Counted from the first letter of the stretch, positions 8,333 through 17,659 are shown. The stretch is 64,000 nt of DNA from Streptomyces reniochalinae (GCF_003323735.1 NZ_QOIM01000041.1:248001-312000), one strand, 5' to 3'. Numbers and translations: made by a program. Notes: generated from the sequence alone by a model not told the origin.

Positions 8333-9889
8333 ATGAGACGGCTAAGGAGACTTCTGTGGGGCGGCGCCGCCGCGGCGGTGGCCGGCATCACCGTGCTGAC
8401 GGTCGGGGGCTCGGCGGCCACCGGCACCCAGGCCCCGGAGACCGTCGAGACCGCCGAAGGCCCGGTGCGCGGAACCGTCACCGACGGCCACCGCAGCTTC
8501 CAGGGCATCCCGTACGCCGCGCCGCCCGTCGGCGAGAGGCGCTGGAGGCCGCCCCAGCCGGTGAAGACCTGGGAGGAGCCCCGCGACGCCACAAGGCCGC
8601 GCGCCTCCTGCCCGCAGCTCGAAGGTGACCAGGCCGGAGTCCCCAGCAAGGACGAGGACTGCCTGTACCTGAACGTCACCGCGCCGGCCGGCGCCGACAA
8701 GGAGAACCTGCCGGTGATCGTGTTCGTCCACGGCGGGGGCATCTACGGCGCCGGAAGCCAGTACGACCCTGCCCGGATGGCCGCACGCGGCGACGCCGTC
8801 GTCGTGACCGTCAACTACCGGCTGGGCGCCTTCGGCTTCCTCTCACACCCCGGCCTCGACGACGGGGGGACCGCCAACCTCGGCCTGGCCGACCAACAGG
8901 CGGCGCTGGCCTGGGCCAAGGACAACGCAGCGGCCTTCGGTGGCGACGCCGGCAACATCACGCTCATGGGCGAGTCCTCCGGAGGATTCAGCGCCTGCGC
9001 CAACCTCACCTCACCCGCGGCCAAGGGGCTCTTCGACAAGGCGATCCTGGAAAGCGCTCCCTGCGGCAACATGAAGGGCATCCCGCGCGCCCAGGCCGAC
9101 AAGCAGGGGCAGAAGCTGGCCGCGAAGCTGGGTTGCGAAGGTCAGCACGTCGCGGCATGCCTCCGTGAGGTGCCGGTCTCCGACGTGCTGGAGGCATACG
9201 GGAGACAGCCCACCGCCGAACTGATCACCGATGACCCGCTGCTGCCGACCGCGCCGTCACAGGCCCTGGCCGACGGCGCCTTCCACCGCGTCCCGGTGCT
9301 GCACGGCGTCAACCGGGACGAACAGCGCCTGCTCATCGGCGGCGCCGAAGCCCTGGGGGGCGAGCCGATCACCAGGAAGCAGTACCCGGGACTGCTGAAG
9401 AAGAGCTTCAAGGAGAACGCCGCCGAGGTGGAGAAGGAGTACCCGCTCAGCGACTACGGCTCGCCGAGCGAGGCGCTGGCCGCGGCCCAGACCGACCACG
9501 AGTACGCCACGGGGCTGCTCGACACCTCCGCGGCGTTCAGCCGGCACGTGCCGACCTACACCTTCGAATTCGCCGACCCGAAGGCTCCGTGGTTCGCCGG
9601 CTACGACAAGCCCAGCTTCCCCACCGGTGCGTTCCACATGGCCGAACTCAACTACCTGTTCGCGGCGGAGGTGTTCGACGGCAAGGACGCCGCACAGCGC
9701 GGACTCGGCGACCAGATGATCGACTACTGGACCACCTTCGCCCGCGACGGTGAACCCACCGGAGGCGGCCTGCCGGGATGGCAGCCGTACAACGGCTCGT
9801 ACGTCCAGGCGCTGGCACCGGGACACACCGGCCGCACCGACTTCGGTACCGCGCACAAGTACGCGTTCTGGAAGCACCTGGAGGGCTGA
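8333..9889 (+). CDS. Secreted type-B carboxylesterase
   Basis: 518-residue alpha/beta-hydrolase of the carboxylesterase family (PF00135). A twin-Arg-like N-terminus (MRRLRRLLWGG) and hydrophobic core to about residue 30 suggest export. Oxyanion-hole HGGG lies near 132-135, the nucleophile elbow GESSGG near 212-217, a GVNRDE segment carrying the probable acidic residue near 324, and the HMAELNYLF segment with the probable catalytic histidine near 435. ATG at 8333 follows a purine-rich GGGGGAGAGG. Hydrolyses ester or lactone substrates that cannot be named from sequence; probably controlled by the divergent TetR. Followed by a strong hairpin terminator. Confidence 0.9.
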   Translation: MRRLRRLLWGGAAAAVAGITVLTVGGSAATGTQAPETVETAEGPVRGTVTDGHRSFQGIPYAAPPVGERRWRPPQPVKTWEEPRDATRPRASCPQLEGDQAGVPSKDEDCLYLNVTAPAGADKENLPVIVFVHGGGIYGAGSQYDPARMAARGDAVVVTVNYRLGAFGFLSHPGLDDGGTANLGLADQQAALAWAKDNAAAFGGDAGNITLMGESSGGFSACANLTSPAAKGLFDKAILESAPCGNMKGIPRAQADKQGQKLAAKLGCEGQHVAACLREVPVSDVLEAYGRQPTAELITDDPLLPTAPSQALADGAFHRVPVLHGVNRDEQRLLIGGAEALGGEPITRKQYPGLLKKSFKENAAEVEKEYPLSDYGSPSEALAAAQTDHEYATGLLDTSAAFSRHVPTYTFEFADPKAPWFAGYDKPSFPTGAFHMAELNYLFAAEVFDGKDAAQRGLGDQMIDYWTTFARDGEPTGGGLPGWQPYNGSYVQALAPGHTGRTDFGTAHKYAFWKHLEG

Positions 9890-9901
9890 CGCCCTCCGCG
9901 A

Positions 9902-9937
9902 GAACCGGGTGAGGGCCCCAGATCCCTCACCCGGTTC
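9902..9937 (+). terminator. Rho-independent-like hairpin after carboxylesterase
   Basis: Perfect 14-bp inverted repeat (GAACCGGGTGAGGG and its complement) around an 8-nt loop, 12 nt after the esterase stop and just before the convergent cell-wall hydrolase end. No U-run, which is common for Streptomyces terminators. Confidence 0.8.
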
Positions 9938-9989
9938 CCATGCCCGCAATGGGCGTGTCACCTGTCACCGACGGGCCGGGACAGCACAC

Positions 9990-11306
9990 CTACAGCCGCA
10001 CCCCGTGCTGCCGCAGGTACGCCAGCGGGTCGATGTCGCTGCCGTAGCCGGGGCCTGTGCGGACCTCGAAGTGCAGGTGCGGCCCCGTGGCGTTGCCCGT
10101 CGCGCCGGAGCGGCCGATGCGCGTCCCCGCGCCGACCGACTGACCCGCTCGTACGGAGATCGCCGACAGGTGCCCGTACTGGCTGTACCTGCCGTCGCTG
10201 TGGCGCAGCACCACCTGGTACCCGTAGGCGTCCTGCCACCCCGCCGAGACCACCGTGCCGCCCAGCACCGCCTTGACGGAGGTGCCGGTGGAGACGGGGA
10301 AGTCCACGCCGGTGTGGTGTCCGGACGACCAGCTGCCGCCCGGTGCGCGGTAGGCCGTGCTCGGGCCGACACCGGCCACCGGAGCGGTCGCCGAACCCCC
10401 GGAGGCGCGGGGCGCCTTCTTCTCCGGCGCCCTCCCTCGCGGGGCTTGCTGCTGCGGGACATCCTGCCGAGGGGCGCTCTTCTGCGGGGCCTTTTTCTGC
10501 GCTGCCTCCTTCTCGGGCGACTGCTTCTGGCGCGCCTTGTGCCCGGAGGCCGGCGGGTGCTCGGCGCGGTCGGGGCCGCTCTGCTTCCGCCCGGTCTTCT
10601 GCGGCGGACCCGTCGTCTCCAGGCGCTGTCCCGGCAGGATCAGGTCCGGGTCGCCTCCGATGGCGGAGCGGTTCCAGTCGTAGAGGCGGTGCCAGCCGCC
10701 CTCCACGCTGCGCGCTTCGGCGATACCGGAGAGCGTGTCGCCGCTGACCACCTCGTAGGTCGTCTGCTTCTTCAGCCGCTCGGCCCTGGCCCGGTCCGCC
10801 TTGTCCTTCGACGCCCGGGCCCGCCCGGCCTCCTGGCCCTGAGACGTCCGCGCCTTCACGCTCTTCGCCTCGTCGGAGCCGGGCTGCTCGGCCTGCGGGC
10901 GGGCACCGCCGCCCTGCGCCTCCGCGCCGCCCCGGGCGAGCCCGGCGCGCGGACCGCAGTGCGGCCACGCCCCCGGGCCCTGCCCCGCCAGCACCCTCTC
11001 GGCGATTGCGACCTGCTCGCTCGGCGAGGCCAGATCGGCTCGCGGTGCGTACGCGCGGCCGCCGTACGCCGCCCACGTGTCCGCGGTGAACTGGAGTCCG
11101 CCGTAGTGGCCGTTGCCGGTGTTGATGTCCCACTTGCCGCTGCTCTCGCAGGCGGCGACCTTCTCCCACACGTCCTGCGGCGCTGCGTACGCGAGCTGGG
11201 CGGCGACGAGGGGCAAGGCGATACCCGCGCCACCCGCCGTCACCGTTGCGGAGACGCGCGCGGCGGAGCGGGGCTGGGGTCGGCGGTGGCGCCCACGTGC
11301 GGACAT
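9990..11306 (-). CDS. Resuscitation-promoting factor-like hydrolase with LysM and M23 domains
   Basis: 438-residue secreted peptidoglycan hydrolase. Signal peptide to about residue 42, then an Rpf/transglycosylase-like domain (WEKVAACESSGKWDINTGNG, GGLQFTADTW), a charged linker, a LysM domain (about 183-232, VVSGDTLSGIAEA), a long Lys/Ala/Gln/Pro-rich linker, and a C-terminal M23 endopeptidase (about 329-415) with HTGVDF and PHLHFEV zinc-ligand motifs. The combination predicts cleavage of both glycan and peptide bonds, as in RpfD-like Streptomyces proteins acting in spore germination and growth. GGAGGA precedes the ATG. It lies alone between a terminator and a DUF6227-like gene. Confidence 0.9.
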   Translation of the reverse strand: MSARGRHRRPQPRSAARVSATVTAGGAGIALPLVAAQLAYAAPQDVWEKVAACESSGKWDINTGNGHYGGLQFTADTWAAYGGRAYAPRADLASPSEQVAIAERVLAGQGPGAWPHCGPRAGLARGGAEAQGGGARPQAEQPGSDEAKSVKARTSQGQEAGRARASKDKADRARAERLKKQTTYEVVSGDTLSGIAEARSVEGGWHRLYDWNRSAIGGDPDLILPGQRLETTGPPQKTGRKQSGPDRAEHPPASGHKARQKQSPEKEAAQKKAPQKSAPRQDVPQQQAPRGRAPEKKAPRASGGSATAPVAGVGPSTAYRAPGGSWSSGHHTGVDFPVSTGTSVKAVLGGTVVSAGWQDAYGYQVVLRHSDGRYSQYGHLSAISVRAGQSVGAGTRIGRSGATGNATGPHLHFEVRTGPGYGSDIDPLAYLRQHGVRL

Positions 11307-11369
11307 CCGGTTCCTCCGGTGCTCGGCGGTCCGCGCGCCCGCGCGGCCGGTGGTGGGGTGACGCGGTGG

Positions 11370-12140
11370 CTACAGGTCCAGGCCCCGCCCGCGCCCGAGG
11401 CGGTGCGCGGCCTGGTCGGCGACGGACTCCTCCAGGTACACCTCGCACACCAGGCGCCCGCCGCCCGTCATGTTGTGCTCCAGCTCGTAGAGGCTGACCT
11501 CGTACCCGTCGGCCAGCAGGAAGGCGTGTTCGTAGACCGCGCACCACACCTGGCCCTCGCCGGGGTGCGCGTGCGGTTTGGGGACGTGGGTGATGTGGTG
11601 TCCGAGCGCGGTGGCCAGCAGCCGCAGCGTCTCCTCACCAGGACGGTCGGGGTTCTCGGCTCTGCGCAGCAGCCGCCGGGCGTGCTCGGCCGATCCGCGG
11701 CGGACGTAGTCCCGGGCGGGGAACCCCTCGGCGCCCGCCCCTGGGGGCGCCGGGTCCCAGGAGGCACGCGTGGCGCCGAACGAGGCGTCCGGTGTATGGG
11801 CCTCGCCCATCCTGCGGTGTACCCGGCGCTCGGAGCGCGCCAGGGCCTCCGCGTCGTCGTAGACCTCGTGCAGTTCGCCGACGCCCTGGGGGCCGTCGTA
11901 ACACAGCTCCCACAGCAGCACGCTGTCCCCGTCGGCCAGCAGGAAGACGTGGCGGAAACTGCTGCACCGCAGCGCGGGAGCCGGGGAGTTGCGATGCCGC
12001 CAGCCGTGGAGCTCGACCTGGAACATCACCGCGTCGCGCAGCCGGTGGAGGACCGCGTCGGCGACGTCGAAGGGGTTCTGGGCGCGGGCCAGCAGCTCTT
12101 GAAGGTGGTGAGCAGGCGTCAGGTGAGCTTCTTCGCTCAT
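11370..12140 (-). CDS. DUF6227-like actinobacterial protein
   Basis: 256-residue protein of unknown function. The protein looks like an internally duplicated fold: HVFLLADGDSVLLWELCYD in the first half and HAFLLADGYEVSLYELEHN in the second, each followed by a VCEVY- or LHEVY-like strand. I recognise this as resembling the Streptomyces DUF6227 family, from memory only. No signal peptide or membrane segment. ATG at 12140 follows GGGAGGG; a longer upstream reading frame lacks support. Transcribed in the same direction as the cell-wall hydrolase with a 63-nt gap and divergently from the Rieske oxidoreductase. Confidence 0.68.
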   Translation of the reverse strand: MSEEAHLTPAHHLQELLARAQNPFDVADAVLHRLRDAVMFQVELHGWRHRNSPAPALRCSSFRHVFLLADGDSVLLWELCYDGPQGVGELHEVYDDAEALARSERRVHRRMGEAHTPDASFGATRASWDPAPPGAGAEGFPARDYVRRGSAEHARRLLRRAENPDRPGEETLRLLATALGHHITHVPKPHAHPGEGQVWCAVYEHAFLLADGYEVSLYELEHNMTGGGRLVCEVYLEESVADQAAHRLGRGRGLDL

Positions 12141-12381
12141 CGCGGACCCTCCCGGCGTGCAACAGACTACCGACCGTCCCCGCGCGGACACACCGTAGCG
12201 CTCCGGATGCGGTGAGCGGGAGGAGTTGGCGGAATTCCGCTCGCCTCTGCGCGGTGAGGCAGCGGTTTTTCGGCCGGTTCCGGACGGTGACCCGGCCCGG
12301 AACCGGGGGTGAGCGACGCCCGAGGGGGAACGACACTGATGGACACACGGGGGACGGGCCCCGGCTGAAGGGAGCGCGGCG

Positions 12382-13932
12382 GTGACCACACTGCCCGTCG
12401 GATACGAGTCCTACTGGATGCTTTCAGCGGCGGCGACGCCCCACGAGCCGCTGCCGCCCGACAGCAGGGTCGAGGTGGACGTCGCCGTGGTGGGCGGCGG
12501 CATAGCGGGGCTGTCGACGGCGTGGGAGCTGGCCCGCGCGGGGCGGAGCGTCGCCGTACTGGAGTCCGACCGGCTGGCCGCCGGCGTCACCGGGCACACC
12601 ACGGCCAAGCTCTCCGCGCTCCAGGGGCTGTCCTACAGCTGGCTGCGCGCCAACCGCTCGGCCGAGGACGCGCGCCTCTACGCGCTCTCGCAGCAGGGCG
12701 CCGTCGAGCACGCGGCCGCCGTCGCCCAGCGGCTGGGCGTCGACTGCGAGTTCGAACGGGTCCCCGCGCACACCTACGTCGAGTCGGCCGGACACGTGGC
12801 GGACATACACGACGAGGCCCGCGCGGCGGCCGAGGCCGGGCTGGCCGCCTCGTACGTGACCGCCACCGGGCTGCCCTTCCGGGTGCGCGCCGCCGTACGC
12901 GTCGAGGACCAGGCGCAGTTCCACCCGCGCAAGTACCTGCTGGCGCTGGCCGAGGACATCCGACGCAGCGGCGGACTGCTCTACGAGCGCACCCGCGTCG
13001 TCGCCCTGGACGAGGGCGAACCGTGCGTGGTGACGGCGGAGAACGGGGGCGAGGTCGCCGCCCGCGACGTGGTGGTGGCCACCCACTACCCCGTCTTCGA
13101 CCGGGCCTTGATGTTCTCCCGGTTGCAGCCGCGCCGCGAACTGGTCATCTCCGCGCTGCTGCCGCAGGAGGACGATCCGCGCGGCACCTACCTCTCGCCG
13201 GAGCGCGGGACGCGCTCGGTGCGCACGGCTCCCTACCCGTTCGGGGACGGCAGGCGGCTGCTGATCGTCACGGGGGAGACCTTCAGCCCCGGCACACCGG
13301 GCATCGGTTCGGTCTCCGCCCGCTACGAACGCCTCGCCGCCTGGACCTACGAGCGGTTCCCCCGGGCACGTCTGGCACACCGCTGGGCCACCCAGGACAA
13401 CGAGACCACCGACCGCGTGCCCTACATCGGCCGCTTCCACGCCGCCACCCAGCACACCTACGTCGCCACCGGGTTCGGCGGCTGGGGCATGAGCTCGGGC
13501 GTGCTCGCGGGCCAGCTGCTGGCCGCGCACATCACCGGTGGCGAGCTGCCCGCGTGGGCGGGACTCTACGACCCCGTCAGGCTCCGCCCGAGCGAGGGAG
13601 CCGCGCTGCTGCGGCTCCAGTCGACGGTCGCCCGCCGCTTCGTCGGCGACCGGCTGCGCCCCGGCTACGTGGACTCGGTGGAGGAGATCACCCCGGGGAC
13701 GGGCGCCATCGTGCGCGTGCGGGGCAGGCGCTGCGCGGTCCACCGCACCCCCGAGGGCGAGCTGCGCGCCCTCTCGCCGCGCTGCACCCACCTGGGCTGT
13801 CTGGTGCGGTTCAACGACGCGGAGGCGGCCTGGGAGTGCCCCTGCCACGGGTCCCGGTTCGGCACGGACGGTTCGGTGATCCAGGGCCCGGCGACCCGGC
13901 CGCTGGAGCCGCGCGACCTGGGCGAGGAGTGA
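12382..13932 (+). CDS. FAD-dependent oxidoreductase with C-terminal Rieske [2Fe-2S] domain
   Basis: 516-residue fusion. The N-terminal DAO-type FAD domain has VVGGGIAGLS (about 36-45), the acidic end of the nucleotide fold VLESD and the GVTGHTTAKLS segment common to this subfamily. The C-terminal Rieske domain carries CTHLGC (468-473) and CPCHGS (486-491): Cys468/His470 and Cys486/His489 are the cluster ligands and Cys473/Cys488 the disulfide pair of high-potential Rieske proteins. It probably moves electrons between an amine or glycine-like substrate and a redox partner; the substrate is unknown. GTG at 12382 follows GAAGGGAG. Confidence 0.9.
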   Translation: MTTLPVGYESYWMLSAAATPHEPLPPDSRVEVDVAVVGGGIAGLSTAWELARAGRSVAVLESDRLAAGVTGHTTAKLSALQGLSYSWLRANRSAEDARLYALSQQGAVEHAAAVAQRLGVDCEFERVPAHTYVESAGHVADIHDEARAAAEAGLAASYVTATGLPFRVRAAVRVEDQAQFHPRKYLLALAEDIRRSGGLLYERTRVVALDEGEPCVVTAENGGEVAARDVVVATHYPVFDRALMFSRLQPRRELVISALLPQEDDPRGTYLSPERGTRSVRTAPYPFGDGRRLLIVTGETFSPGTPGIGSVSARYERLAAWTYERFPRARLAHRWATQDNETTDRVPYIGRFHAATQHTYVATGFGGWGMSSGVLAGQLLAAHITGGELPAWAGLYDPVRLRPSEGAALLRLQSTVARRFVGDRLRPGYVDSVEEITPGTGAIVRVRGRRCAVHRTPEGELRALSPRCTHLGCLVRFNDAEAAWECPCHGSRFGTDGSVIQGPATRPLEPRDLGEE

Positions 13933-13954
13933 CGCCCCCGCGCTCCGCCCCGGT

Positions 13955-13973
13955 GACCGGTCCCGAGCCGGTC
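13955..13973. terminator. Short hairpin between convergent genes
   Basis: GACCGG and CCGGTC form a 6-bp stem with a 7-nt loop in the 85-nt gap between the convergent Rieske oxidoreductase and acyl-CoA dehydrogenase genes. Weak by itself; position supports a terminator role. Confidence 0.35.
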
Positions 13974-14017
13974 TCCCGTGCCTGGCCAGGTCGCGCGGGC
14001 GAGCGGCCCCCGGCCCG

Positions 14018-15835
14018 CTACAGCCACGCGGGGTCGGTCTCCAGCACGACCGTCTCCCGCGCCGCCAGCAGGTCGAACTGCGGCCTCGTGCGCGGCAGCT
14101 CCGCGCGGAAGAAGTACCGCGCCGCCTGCCGCTTGCCCCGCAGGAACGCGTCGTCGGGCCCTGCCTTTAGTGTGGCCAGGAACTGGTCCAGCCAGATCCA
14201 CGCCACCACGACATGCCCCACAGCCTCCAGGTAGAGGGACGCGTTCGCCAGCGCCACCTGAGGGTCACCGGGCTCCCACACGCGGGCCGTGGTGGACACC
14301 GCCCGCTCCCAGTAGGCCCGCAGCGTCGCGGCCAGGCCGGCCGCCTCCTCCCCGGCCGCCGCGGCGCGCTCCAGCGTCTGGCCGATGACGGCGCCCAGCG
14401 CCCGCAGCCCCTCGCCGCCGCCCCGCACCACCTTGCGGCCGAGCAGATCGAGCCCCTGGATGCCGTGTGTACCCTCGTGGATGGGGTTGAGGCGGTTGTC
14501 GCGGTAGTGCTGTTCCACGTCGTACTCGCGGGTGTAGCCGTAGCCGCCGTGCACCTGGATGGCGAGGTTGTTGGCCTCCAGGCACCACTGCGAGGGCCAG
14601 CTCTTGGCGATCGGGGTCAGCACGTCCAGCAGCAGCGCGGCCCGCGCCCGCTCCTCGTGGGAGGCGGCCGAGCGCTCTTCGTCGACGAGCTTCGCGCAGT
14701 AGAGCAGGAGTCCGAGGGCGCCCTCCACGTACGACTTCTGTGCCAGCAGCATCCGCCGTACGTCGGTGTGTTCGACGATCGGTACCTGCCCGGCGTCCGC
14801 GTCCTTGCCCGCGGCGGTCGGCAACCGTCCCTGCGGGCGCTCACGGGCGTAGGCCAGCGACTTGAGGTAGCCGGTGTAGCCGAGCGCCATCGCCCCCGCG
14901 CCGACGCCGATGCGCGCGCCGTTCATCATGTGGAACATGTAGGCCAGCCCGCGGTGCTCCTCGCCGACCAGGTGGCCGACGGCGCCCGCCTCGCCGCCGG
15001 GCCGGTGGCGGGCTCCCTCGCCGAAGTTGAGCAGTGCGTTGGTCGTGCCCCGGTAGCCCATCTTGTGGTTGAGTCCCGCGGGCACCACGTCGTTGCGCTC
15101 GCCGCGGGTGCCGTCGGCCTCGACCAGGTACTTGGGGACGACGAAGAGGGAGAGCCCCTTGACCCCCGCGGGCCCTCCGGGCGTGCGGGCGAGCACGAGG
15201 TGGACGATGTTCTCGGACAGTTCGTGGTCGCCGCCCGAGATCCACATCTTGGTGCCGAACAGCCGGTAGGTGCCGTCCTCGCGCCGTTCGGCCCGGGTCG
15301 CCACGTCGGCGAGCGACGAGCCTGCCTGCGGCTCGGACAGGCACATGGTGCCGAAGTAGCGGCCCTCCAGCATCGGCCGCACAAACGTGTCGACCTGCTC
15401 GGGCGAGCCGTGGGCACACAACAGCCGGGCGTTGCCGAGCGTGAGGAAGGGATAGGCGGACGTGCCGACGTTGGCGGCCTGGAAGTAGGCGAAGCAGGCG
15501 GTGCTGACGGCGTGCGGCAGCCCCATGCCGCCGAACTCCTCGTCCATGGCGGCCGCCAGCAGCCCCGACGCGGCGAACACCGCCAGCGCGTCGCCGACGT
15601 CCTCGTGCGTGTGCACCCGCTCGCCGTCGAACCAGGGCTCCTCCCGGTCGTTGCGCTTGTTGTGCGGGGCGAAGTGGTCCGCGGCGATGCGCGCGCTCAG
15701 TTCCAGCGCGTCGTCGAAGGTCTCCCGCGAGTGTTCCCGGTAGCGGGGGCGCTCGGTCAGCGCGGTGATCCTCAGCCAGTCGTGGAGCTGGAAGTCGAGG
15801 TCGCGGCGTGAGAGCAGGGTGGCGGGTGTGGCCAT
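14018..15835 (-). CDS. Acyl-CoA dehydrogenase, large (about 600 aa) type
   Basis: 605-residue FAD flavoenzyme catalysing alpha,beta-dehydrogenation of an acyl-CoA in fatty-acid breakdown. The middle domain has MCLSEPQAGSSLADV and KMWISGGDH, and the C-terminal helical domain has VHGGYGYTREYDVEQHYRD and NPIHEGTHGIQGLD, whose glutamate near 455 sits at the usual catalytic-base position of this subfamily. An extra C-terminal helical region makes it longer than the classical 380-residue enzymes, as in other actinobacterial FadE-like proteins. A palindromic site about 72 nt upstream of the ATG may bind a lipid-responsive TetR regulator. Acyl chain length is not predictable. Confidence 0.9.
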   Translation of the reverse strand: MATPATLLSRRDLDFQLHDWLRITALTERPRYREHSRETFDDALELSARIAADHFAPHNKRNDREEPWFDGERVHTHEDVGDALAVFAASGLLAAAMDEEFGGMGLPHAVSTACFAYFQAANVGTSAYPFLTLGNARLLCAHGSPEQVDTFVRPMLEGRYFGTMCLSEPQAGSSLADVATRAERREDGTYRLFGTKMWISGGDHELSENIVHLVLARTPGGPAGVKGLSLFVVPKYLVEADGTRGERNDVVPAGLNHKMGYRGTTNALLNFGEGARHRPGGEAGAVGHLVGEEHRGLAYMFHMMNGARIGVGAGAMALGYTGYLKSLAYARERPQGRLPTAAGKDADAGQVPIVEHTDVRRMLLAQKSYVEGALGLLLYCAKLVDEERSAASHEERARAALLLDVLTPIAKSWPSQWCLEANNLAIQVHGGYGYTREYDVEQHYRDNRLNPIHEGTHGIQGLDLLGRKVVRGGGEGLRALGAVIGQTLERAAAAGEEAAGLAATLRAYWERAVSTTARVWEPGDPQVALANASLYLEAVGHVVVAWIWLDQFLATLKAGPDDAFLRGKRQAARYFFRAELPRTRPQFDLLAARETVVLETDPAWL

Positions 15836-15906
15836 GACGGTTTTCCGATCCCCGGGAGCGGCGGGCGTGAGCGAGCGCCACGCCGTCGGCGGCGACGGCG
15901 CATGTC

Positions 15907-15920
15907 TAAGCGCTTGCTTA
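15907..15920. promoter_or_regulatory. Palindromic operator upstream of acyl-CoA dehydrogenase
   Basis: TAAGC and GCTTA flank GCTT, embedded in a longer sequence containing AAGCGCTT. Sites with an AAGCGCTT-type core are common for TetR-family regulators of lipid breakdown in actinomycetes. Located 72 nt before the dehydrogenase start. No regulator gene of that type adjoins it here. Confidence 0.5.
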
Positions 15921-15960
15921 TGTTCGCTTCCGCGTCAGGCCCTGTCAACGGCCGACCGGG

Positions 15961-16785
15961 TCACGGCTTGCGGGCCACCCCCGCGTGCAGCGTCAGCGCC
16001 TCCCTCGGCAGGCGCTGGGCCGGATCGCCGTCGGGCCGCCACAGGTGCGCCATCGTGACCCCGGGATCGAGGAGGTCGAGACCGTCGAAGAACCGGGCGA
16101 CCTGCTCCCGGCTGCGCGGCACGAACGCCGTACCGCCCCGCTGGTAGATCCCGATCACGTCGTCGGCCCGGTCCGAGGTCCCGTCGTCCGGCAGGTCCGC
16201 GATGCCGTGGCTCAGGCACAGGAAGCTGCCGGGGGCCAACGGCTGGAGGAGCGCGGCCACGATGCCGTGGGGATCGCGGTCGTCGGGGACGAAGTGGAGG
16301 AGCGCGTTGACCGACAGGGCCACGGGCCGGCGCAGATCCAGGGTGTCGCCGAGCTCCGCGGCGCCCAGGATGCTCACGGGATCCGTGACGTCGGCGTGGA
16401 GGTAGGCGGTGCGCCCCTCGGGAGTGCTGCGCAGCAGCGCGTGGGCGTACTGGAGGACGATCGGGTCGTTGTCGGTGTAGACGACCCGCGCCCCGGGGAG
16501 CACCGACTGGGCGATCTGGTGCAGGTTGGGTTCGGTGGGGATGCCGCTGCCGATGTCGAGGAACTGGTCGACACCGTGGTCGGCCGCCAGCGTGCGGGTC
16601 ACCCGCGCCATGAAGTCGCGGTTGGCACGGGCCGCCGCCACGATCTCGGGGAGCACGGAGACCACCGCCTCGGCCGCCCGTACGTCCGCCTCGTAGTGGG
16701 TCTTGCCTCCGAGGTAGTAGTCGTACATCCGCGCCGCGTGCGGTCTGGTCGTGTCGATCGGTGGCGCGTTGCTGTGCTCGGGCAC
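15961..16785 (-). CDS. SAM-dependent methyltransferase, DUF574/SAV2177 family
   Basis: 274 residues with AARMYDYYLGGKTHYE (18-32), motif I FLDIGSGIP (75-83), YTDNDPIVL and the C-terminal GVARKP common to this family. Tandem with and visibly similar over the whole length to the gene at 16835, only 49 nt apart on the same strand, so the pair looks like a local duplication. Acceptor substrate unknown. Adjacent XRE/DUF397/ATPase genes suggest a regulatory rather than a metabolic context. Confidence 0.9.
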   Translation of the reverse strand: MPEHSNAPPIDTTRPHAARMYDYYLGGKTHYEADVRAAEAVVSVLPEIVAAARANRDFMARVTRTLAADHGVDQFLDIGSGIPTEPNLHQIAQSVLPGARVVYTDNDPIVLQYAHALLRSTPEGRTAYLHADVTDPVSILGAAELGDTLDLRRPVALSVNALLHFVPDDRDPHGIVAALLQPLAPGSFLCLSHGIADLPDDGTSDRADDVIGIYQRGGTAFVPRSREQVARFFDGLDLLDPGVTMAHLWRPDGDPAQRLPREALTLHAGVARKP

Positions 16786-16834
16786 GTGCTTCCCCCTCCG
16801 TCGTCCGTGCGTGCGTCCCCCCGGCCGTGCTCCC

Positions 16835-17659
16835 TCAGGGCTTGCGGGCCACCGCCGCCAGCATGCTGGGCTGCCCCTCCTTGAGCTCTGTGGTCTGCCC
16901 CGGTTCCGGGCGCCAGTAGTGGGCCATCACGAGGCCCGGCTCCACCAACTCCAGGCCGTCGAAGAAGCGAGCGACCTCGGCGCGGTCGCGCAGCCGCAGC
17001 GTCGTCCCGACCTTGGCGTACATCTCCTCGACTGTCCGGCCCAACTCGTCCAGCGCCGGATCGCCGACGTCGGCCGCAGCGTGCGTCAGACACAAGAAGC
17101 TGCCGGGGGCGAGTGGTTCGAGGAGTGCGGCGACGATCTCGTGGGGGCCTGCCGCGTCGGGGAGGAAGTGGAGGATCGCGTTGATCGACAGGGCCACCGG
17201 GCGGTTGAGGTCGAGGGTGTCGCGGACCTCCGGGGAGTTCATGACGGCGGCGGGGTCGGTGATGTCGGCGTGCAGATAGGCGGTGCGGCCCTCGGGGGTG
17301 CTGCTCAGCAGCGCGTGGGCGTACTGGAGGACGATGGGGTCGTTGTCGGTGTAGACGACGCGGGCGTCGGGGGCGGCCGACTGGGCGACCTGGTGCAGGT
17401 TGGGCTTGGTGGGGATGCCGCTGCCGAGATCGAGGAACTGCCGGATGCCGTACTCGGTGGCCAGGGTGCGGGTGACACGGGCGATGAAGTCGCGGTTGGC
17501 TCGCGCTGCCGCGACGATCTCCGGCACCGTTTCGATGACCGCCTCGGCTGCCTGGACGTCCACTTCGTAGTGGGTCTTGCCACCCAGGTAGTAGTCGTAC
17601 ATCCGTGCCGAGTGCGGCTTGGTGGTGTCTATGCCGGGGAGGTTTCCCTCTGCCGTCAT
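16835..17659 (-). CDS. SAM-dependent methyltransferase, DUF574/SAV2177 family (tandem paralogue)
   Basis: 274 residues, same architecture as its neighbour at 15961: SARMYDYYLGGKTHYE (18-32), FLDLGSGIP (75-83), YTDNDPIVLQYAHALL and a GTTLRLRDRAEVARFFDG segment. Both copies retain all family motifs, so neither looks decayed. Lies 73 nt downstream of the DUF397 gene at 17733 on the same strand and may be cotranscribed with the XRE/DUF397 pair. Confidence 0.9.
   Translation of the reverse strand: MTAEGNLPGIDTTKPHSARMYDYYLGGKTHYEVDVQAAEAVIETVPEIVAAARANRDFIARVTRTLATEYGIRQFLDLGSGIPTKPNLHQVAQSAAPDARVVYTDNDPIVLQYAHALLSSTPEGRTAYLHADITDPAAVMNSPEVRDTLDLNRPVALSINAILHFLPDAAGPHEIVAALLEPLAPGSFLCLTHAAADVGDPALDELGRTVEEMYAKVGTTLRLRDRAEVARFFDGLELVEPGLVMAHYWRPEPGQTTELKEGQPSMLAAVARKP

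Noticed and set aside
9750..12215. 821-codon plus-strand open frame
   Set aside because: Runs antisense to the Rpf-LysM-M23 and DUF6227-like genes, both with clear domains and ribosome-binding sites; its product is Arg/Gly/Ala-rich without recognisable fold, an effect of high G+C.
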